Assembly (NCBI GenBank): GCA_009912175.1
Contig: WNDQ01000010.1
Span: forward strand, 24,355 to 88,354
From: Paracidovorax wautersii
Lineage (GTDB): Bacteria > Pseudomonadota > Gammaproteobacteria > Burkholderiales > Burkholderiaceae_C
Reading direction: 5' to 3'
Length of the DNA stretch: 64,000 bases
This document shows, piece after piece, positions 63,595-64,000 of this stretch (positions are counted from its first letter, which is position 1; every line of letters starts with the position of its first letter). The translations under genes and the position numbers were made by a program. Under the pieces are notes generated by a model. That model was not told the DNA's origin. It worked only from the letters and a program-made list of their open reading frames with translations, and did not search any database.

Positions 63595-64000
63595 ATGACC
63601 AAGAGCAAGGCAGGCAGAAAGGGGCAGGAGTTCAGCCTGGAGTTCAGGCAGCAGGCACTGTTGCGAGCGGCCACAGAAGGGGTAACCACGGTGGCTCGTG
63701 ATCTGGGGTTGCAGCCTGCCCAGCTGTACAGTTGGCGCGCCCAGGCGCGGCGGCACGACCAGGACGATCAGGCACAACGCTTGGAGTTGGCCGAACATGC
63801 ACGGCTCAAACGTGAAGTGGCGCGGCTGGAGGAGGAGAACGCTTTCCTAAAAAAAGCGGCGGCGTACTTCGCCAAAAAGCGGCGGCGTACTTCGCCAAAC
63901 AGCCCAAGTGAAGTGCGCAACGATGAAAGCGCACGAAGGCACATTCAGGGTGCGTCTGATGTGCCGAGTGCTGTCGGTGTCTCCAAGCGGCTACTATGCT
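63595..64000 (+). CDS. IS3-family transposase OrfA, frame altered by a 23-bp tandem duplication
   Basis: OrfA is the DNA-binding part of an IS3 transposase. It begins MTKSKAGRKGQEFSLEFRQQ and has the helix-turn-helix GVTTVARDLGLQPAQLYSWR and the leucine-zipper region HARLKREVARLEEENAFLKK. AGGAGGTG precedes the ATG. The end should read AAAYFAKQPK then a stop, but 63856-63878 is duplicated at 63879 onward, which shifts the frame and removes the normal stop. The A7G run at about 63849-63856 is the likely frameshift window used to make OrfAB. Confidence 0.85.
   Translation, partial: MTKSKAGRKGQEFSLEFRQQALLRAATEGVTTVARDLGLQPAQLYSWRAQARRHDQDDQAQRLELAEHARLKREVARLEEENAFLKKAAAYFAKKRRRTSPNSPSEVRNDESARRHIQGASDVPSAVGVSKRLLC
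63923..64000 (+). CDS. IS3-family transposase OrfB (5' part only)
   Basis: From the ATG at 63923 the frame reads MKAHEGTFRVRLMCRVLSVS then PSGYYA to the window edge. This is the usual start of IS3 OrfB proteins (F-V-x-x-M-C-R-V-L-x-V-S-x-S-G-Y-Y-A). The DDE catalytic core (rve) is beyond the window. Because of the duplication in orfA, the normal relation between the frames is disturbed. Confidence 0.75.
   Translation, partial: MKAHEGTFRVRLMCRVLSVSPSGYYA

Larger units (their letters stand above)
63531..64000 (+). mobile_element. Left end of an IS3-family insertion sequence
   Basis: An element begins at about 63531 with TGATCTTGCCCCCGTTTCAC, a plausible IS3-type terminal repeat, followed by orfA with a strong ribosome site and then the orfB start. 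The right end lies outside the window, so target duplications cannot be seen. It is inserted next to the palindromic repeat. Confidence 0.75.

Overview
The window is GC-rich DNA with codon choice, gene families and intergenic repeats typical of a betaproteobacterium of the Comamonadaceae type (Variovorax/Acidovorax/Xenophilus-like). The genus is an inference. The right end carries a chromosomal parA-parB pair with a perfect parS box, so it is chromosomal and probably close to oriC.

Most of the window is an organosulfur-scavenging supercluster. At 1-5002 there is a DszA/NtaA-type flavin monooxygenase, two tandem SfnB/DszC-type flavoproteins flanking a DUF3088 protein, and a MetQ/NlpA-like binding protein. 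These face a divergent SsuA-like binding protein at 5276. At 11472-18680 there is a peptide-type ABC transporter with two binding proteins and two permeases but no ATPase, a class II aldolase and an SsuD-like monooxygenase. At 31754-38724 there are ssuB, ssuC and ssuA, a DUF3100 membrane protein, an aldehyde dehydrogenase and a beta-hydroxyacid dehydrogenase. A LysR regulator at 38886 is divergent from a thiol dioxygenase, a four-domain rhodanese, a shortened MFS transporter and two more flavin monooxygenases (39929-45719), followed by another binding protein. At 48785-59170 there is a complete peptide-type transporter with a fused double ATPase, an aldo/keto reductase and a complete ssuD-C-B-A set. 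Together these suggest uptake and desulfonation of many sulfonates and sulfones, reductive release of sulfite, and processing of the carbon aldehydes.

Other blocks interrupt this theme. A fecI-fecR / fecA-like iron-signalling set lies at 7209-11347. A TonB-dependent siderophore receptor with one in-frame amber codon lies at 18904-21090. A cyanate island (21.2-28.0 kb) holds a TetR regulator and NTF2-like protein, a PAS histidine kinase and LuxR-type regulator, a cyanate/nitrate-type ABC transporter whose binding protein is frameshifted, and cyanase. Gene fragments flank this island on both sides. A PhoX phosphatase and a membrane cytochrome c lie at 28211-31579. A possible pore-forming toxin with its partner lies at 47458-48653.

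The right end (59303-64000) is parB, parS, a small hydrolase, parA and a LysE exporter. It is followed by a roughly 620-bp imperfect palindromic repeat and the left end of an IS3-family element whose orfA carries a 23-bp tandem duplication.

The most unusual signals are these: a bipartite motif (C-Y-GCATAA-R, 14 nt, TTCGTGG) repeated upstream of three unlinked sulfur genes in the same orientation; nested stems bracketing the ssuD ribosome site; a 163-bp hairpin element abutting ssuB; several genes with single disabling lesions; and the two-component-linked cyanate operon.
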